Made by a program: the position numbers and the translations under genes. Shown here in pieces: positions 61,560 to 64,000 of a stretch of DNA of 64,000 nucleotides (positions are counted from its first letter, which is position 1; each line of letters opens with the position of its first letter). Origin of the DNA: Spinellus fusiger. Its lineage: Eukaryota > Mucoromycota > Mucoromycetes > Mucorales > Phycomycetaceae. Under the pieces are notes generated by a model. That model did not search any database, was not told where the DNA came from, and saw only the letters and a list, made by a program, of their open reading frames with translations. Location of the stretch: NCBI GenBank assembly GCA_025094145.1, contig JALLLS010000053.1:186001-250000 (forward strand), read 5' to 3'.

Positions 61560-62425
61560 AGGATGTATGCATGGGCTTATTTAGCACTCTGCTATCCAAA
61601 GAATCAAAAGAAAAAGATACAAAAAAGTTCCACAGGACAAAAGAACAAAAAAATTAGTGCAAGAAGGAAAAACTAAGACTAATTGGTCTAATGCTTGTCT
61701 CTGCTCTTCACTCTGCAGCTGCTCTAAATAAGTGTGGCAGTGAGAGGGAGGAAGACAGAAGAAAAACAAGAGACTTTTCATACAGGTGCTGCTGCTTTGT
61801 CAAACCATAACATGCCTGGGCTTGGGTCAGTAGAGTAGTCACCCTCTGGGTTACAGAGCTGATTAAAGTGCCAAAGAATACTCATGGGAGCTACCCAAAA
61901 AGATGGGTATGAAGAAGAAACTAGAAGTAGTATTGTAATTGCATTGTCAATTGGATGTGTATCTTGAACAGCCAGGGGTAGGTTCTCCCAAAGATGTGAG
62001 GGAACAAGTGGGCAAATGGATAAATGGCGTCTAGATGTGTGTTCTTCTGCATTGCACTGACAAGGCCTTGGTTTCCTAGGGAGCCACCCCATTCTCCAAC
62101 GAATCAATCTGCTACAATCTTGTCTGGATGCTGGCAAGTATAAAGTAGGGTCAATGCCCAGAAAAGGTCTACATGCCTTGATCAGGACTCTATCTGTTGA
62201 GGCAAGATATCTTTCAAACAAAATCTGGTGCTGCTGCTCAAATTACACTCTTTGTTTTGCTGCTGTATCTAGAGGTTCTTGTGGTAGTGAGATGTACAGT
62301 GGATTATTGCATAGCACTGAGAGTGAAGAATCTTGTGGATAGTGCCTTGATAAAAGAGACAAGAGACACTGAGATGGCAGTGCTCTGGATCGCAAATATA
62401 GCTCAAGGAGGACTTTACTAGTGCA
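61560..62425 (-). pseudogene. 5'-truncated LINE fragment (ORF2 C-terminus)
   Basis: The minus strand encodes LLELYLRSRALPSQCLLSLL..., a stop, then 62221-61778: ACRPFLGIDPTLYLPASRQD, LIRWRMGWLPRKPRPCQCNA, RRHLSICPLV, VQDTHPIDNAITILL. This parallels the C-terminus of the LINE at 28780 (LLKWRIAWLPPTPSVPCQCG, VHPIDYCLNLL), including the zinc-binding-like CQC...H...C. It belongs to a related but distinct family and lacks everything upstream of the C-terminal domain. Confidence 0.85.
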
Positions 62426-63111
62426 CCCGATAAATGTTTATTCTTTAATGAGTTCATTGAGAAATATGAAAATGAAAAGATGCAACAAAAAATAGTAATT
62501 ACTGAGAACAGTATTTACATCAAGATAAAAGTACAATTGATCTCTCTGCTTACGTCAGTAGGTATCATTAAATGCAACTTACTAAAAAAAAACAAACAAG
62601 TGTCATTGTCTGCTTTATTTTCAAACACTGCCTAAACTTTGATAGAAGGTTATCTGTACCTTGTTAAAGATAAATATACTTCTATTATCAAAAGATAGTG
62701 ATGACTAATACTAATATATTGTTATTTAAGATACAGATTTATGTATATGCATTTGATAAAATCTCAGACTTGTAGTTAAAAGATAAAACAATCTTAACAA
62801 ACCATGTTGGTAAGTTGATAAAGGGGTTGTGTAATAAAATGGTTACAGAAAATCATCATCATTTACTGTATGTATCTTCATACTCTATTTTTATGTTTAT
62901 TTTCCTATAGTCACTATTTCACTTGTTCCTTCATTAAAGCTATTTTTAACTGTTTGAATCCAAGAGTTATTTCATTTATTCATATTCAAAATTCTTCATA
63001 TAGAAACTCTATAGTAGTGACAATTTTGAGGTTCACCATGAACAATAATAATATAGAGCTAAAATAAAGAATTCTGGTCTGAACTTTTTATACTCCTTTA
63101 TAAATATGTTT

Positions 63112-63297
63112 TACTACACACTAGGAGATTTTCTGGCCTTTAATTAGTGGCACAATCATCCCTTTACGTCCAAAAATATTTTGCCTTTTATGGAACTTTA
63201 TTTAAAATCAAAAGGTTTGCAAGTATCCAAATAATTATTTCTTTTTATGGATAACTCAATATCAAATTGTATTATCAGTAAAAACATATTGTTTATT
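63112..63297 (-). repeat. Right arm of a long inverted repeat
   Basis: Reverse complement partner of 60645-60850. The two arms enclose about 2.3 kb containing the LINE fragment and the AAAAT microsatellite. Confidence 0.8.
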
Positions 63298-63678
63298 GTC
63301 GTGAAGACTTTTCCCATAATTGGAAGAATCACTCTCTTGAGAATTAGGACTCATTTATTACTAAACTAAGAAGAGGACTCTATTGAATATTAAGGGATGT
63401 TGATAGTTCATAATATTTTCGATAGTTAACCCCTGAATCTATACGATTAAAAGAGTATAAAACACATAGCAATTCTATTCAATAAACAACAGAGTTTAAC
63501 TACACGTTCTACTGCTCCGTATACCTTTGGCTTAAAAACCCAAAGACGACTACAAAAAAAAACAAGTTGTGACTCTCTTTAGTCTTTAAGATTTTCACTA
63601 ATAAACTCAGTCAGAGATTCCATAAAATAAAAAACACATTTTTTATTTTGCTTCTTCTACTACCGCTCTTATTACCTA

Positions 63679-64000
63679 ATGTCTGTTTCCTCTACCGACA
63701 AAATAATCAGCAGCAAACAAATAGACATTGATGAGAAAATAGATACCACAGAAAAAACAATGACTAAGAAAAAGGATACCACCACTGAACAAGTGAACAC
63801 TACTGAACAGATACTTAGTACTGAGGATATCGGTAGACTATCTACTAGACGAAAACCTCTTGATAAAAATAAGCACAACATCATTATACATGAGGGCAAA
63901 GTCAATGGTCTCAGTCAGTGGAAAATCGCTGCTATGGTGGGCACTAGTAAATGGACTGTTGGTAAAATACTGAGGGAACATACGCTCTGTACTGGGATTC
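63679..64000 (+). CDS. N-terminus of a Tc1-like transposase ORF (runs off window)
   Basis: Opens at ATG 63679 and stays open to the window end, 107 codons. The first 65 residues are Thr/Lys/Glu-rich with repeated TTE(Q/K) units. They are followed by HNIIIHEGKVNGLSQWKIAA and MVGTSKWTVGKILREH, a helix-turn-helix of the type at the start of Tc1/mariner transposases. The start resembles those at 21107 and 28650 (MS...). The catalytic domain is outside the window, so intactness is unknown. Confidence 0.6.
   Translation, partial: MSVSSTDKIISSKQIDIDEKIDTTEKTMTKKKDTTTEQVNTTEQILSTEDIGRLSTRRKPLDKNKHNIIIHEGKVNGLSQWKIAAMVGTSKWTVGKILREHTLCTGI

Overview
The window reads as nuclear DNA of an early-diverging fungus, most likely a Mucoromycota species (Mucorales-like). 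The reasons are many short introns (about 45-100 nt, nearly all GT-AG), AT-rich intergenic DNA, fungal gene families (WOPR/Gti1-Pac2 regulator, CSC1-type channel, Ayr1-type reductase) and many Tc1/mariner, LTR and LINE elements. All exon joins were worked out by hand from reading frame and splice signals; no search was run.

Layout. 1-4640: DNA topoisomerase II, plus strand, 15 visible exons, first exon outside the window. 4641-5700: a short minus-strand gene of unknown function. 5.8-12.6 kb: a transposon-rich island with a tRNA-Trp gene, four LTR-like repeats just upstream of it, Tc1 relics, a DDE relic and a decayed mobile-element ORF. 15.0-18.2 kb: CSC1/OSCA-type channel. 19.7-22.8 kb: a second copy of the same Tc1 element, another Tc1 relic and a solo LTR with a perfect 5-bp target duplication. 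22.9-24.3 kb: Ayr1-like short-chain reductase (10 exons). 25.3-34.0 kb: two Tc1 relics and a 5.2-kb LINE inserted into the very end of one of them, with an 18-bp target duplication. 36.7-53.7 kb: a gene-dense block with a SulP transporter, a 14-3-3 protein, a WOPR transcription factor, a small methyltransferase, an F-box protein, a Dus2-like tRNA dihydrouridine synthase and an OST-alpha/TMEM184-like membrane protein. 55.2-59.9 kb: a second, broken LINE. 60.6-63.3 kb: a pair of about 200-bp inverted repeats enclosing a LINE 3' fragment. 63.7-64.0 kb: the start of another Tc1-like transposase ORF.

The host genes do not form a pathway; they are ordinary housekeeping and regulatory genes. The most interesting material lies in the mobile elements: LTRs with about 25-bp-periodic short palindromes ahead of their TATA box, sited beside a tRNA gene; two nearly identical Tc1 copies that share disabling changes; and two different LINEs that both join ORF1 to ORF2 by an ATGA stop/start overlap. 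I found no convincing wholly new system.
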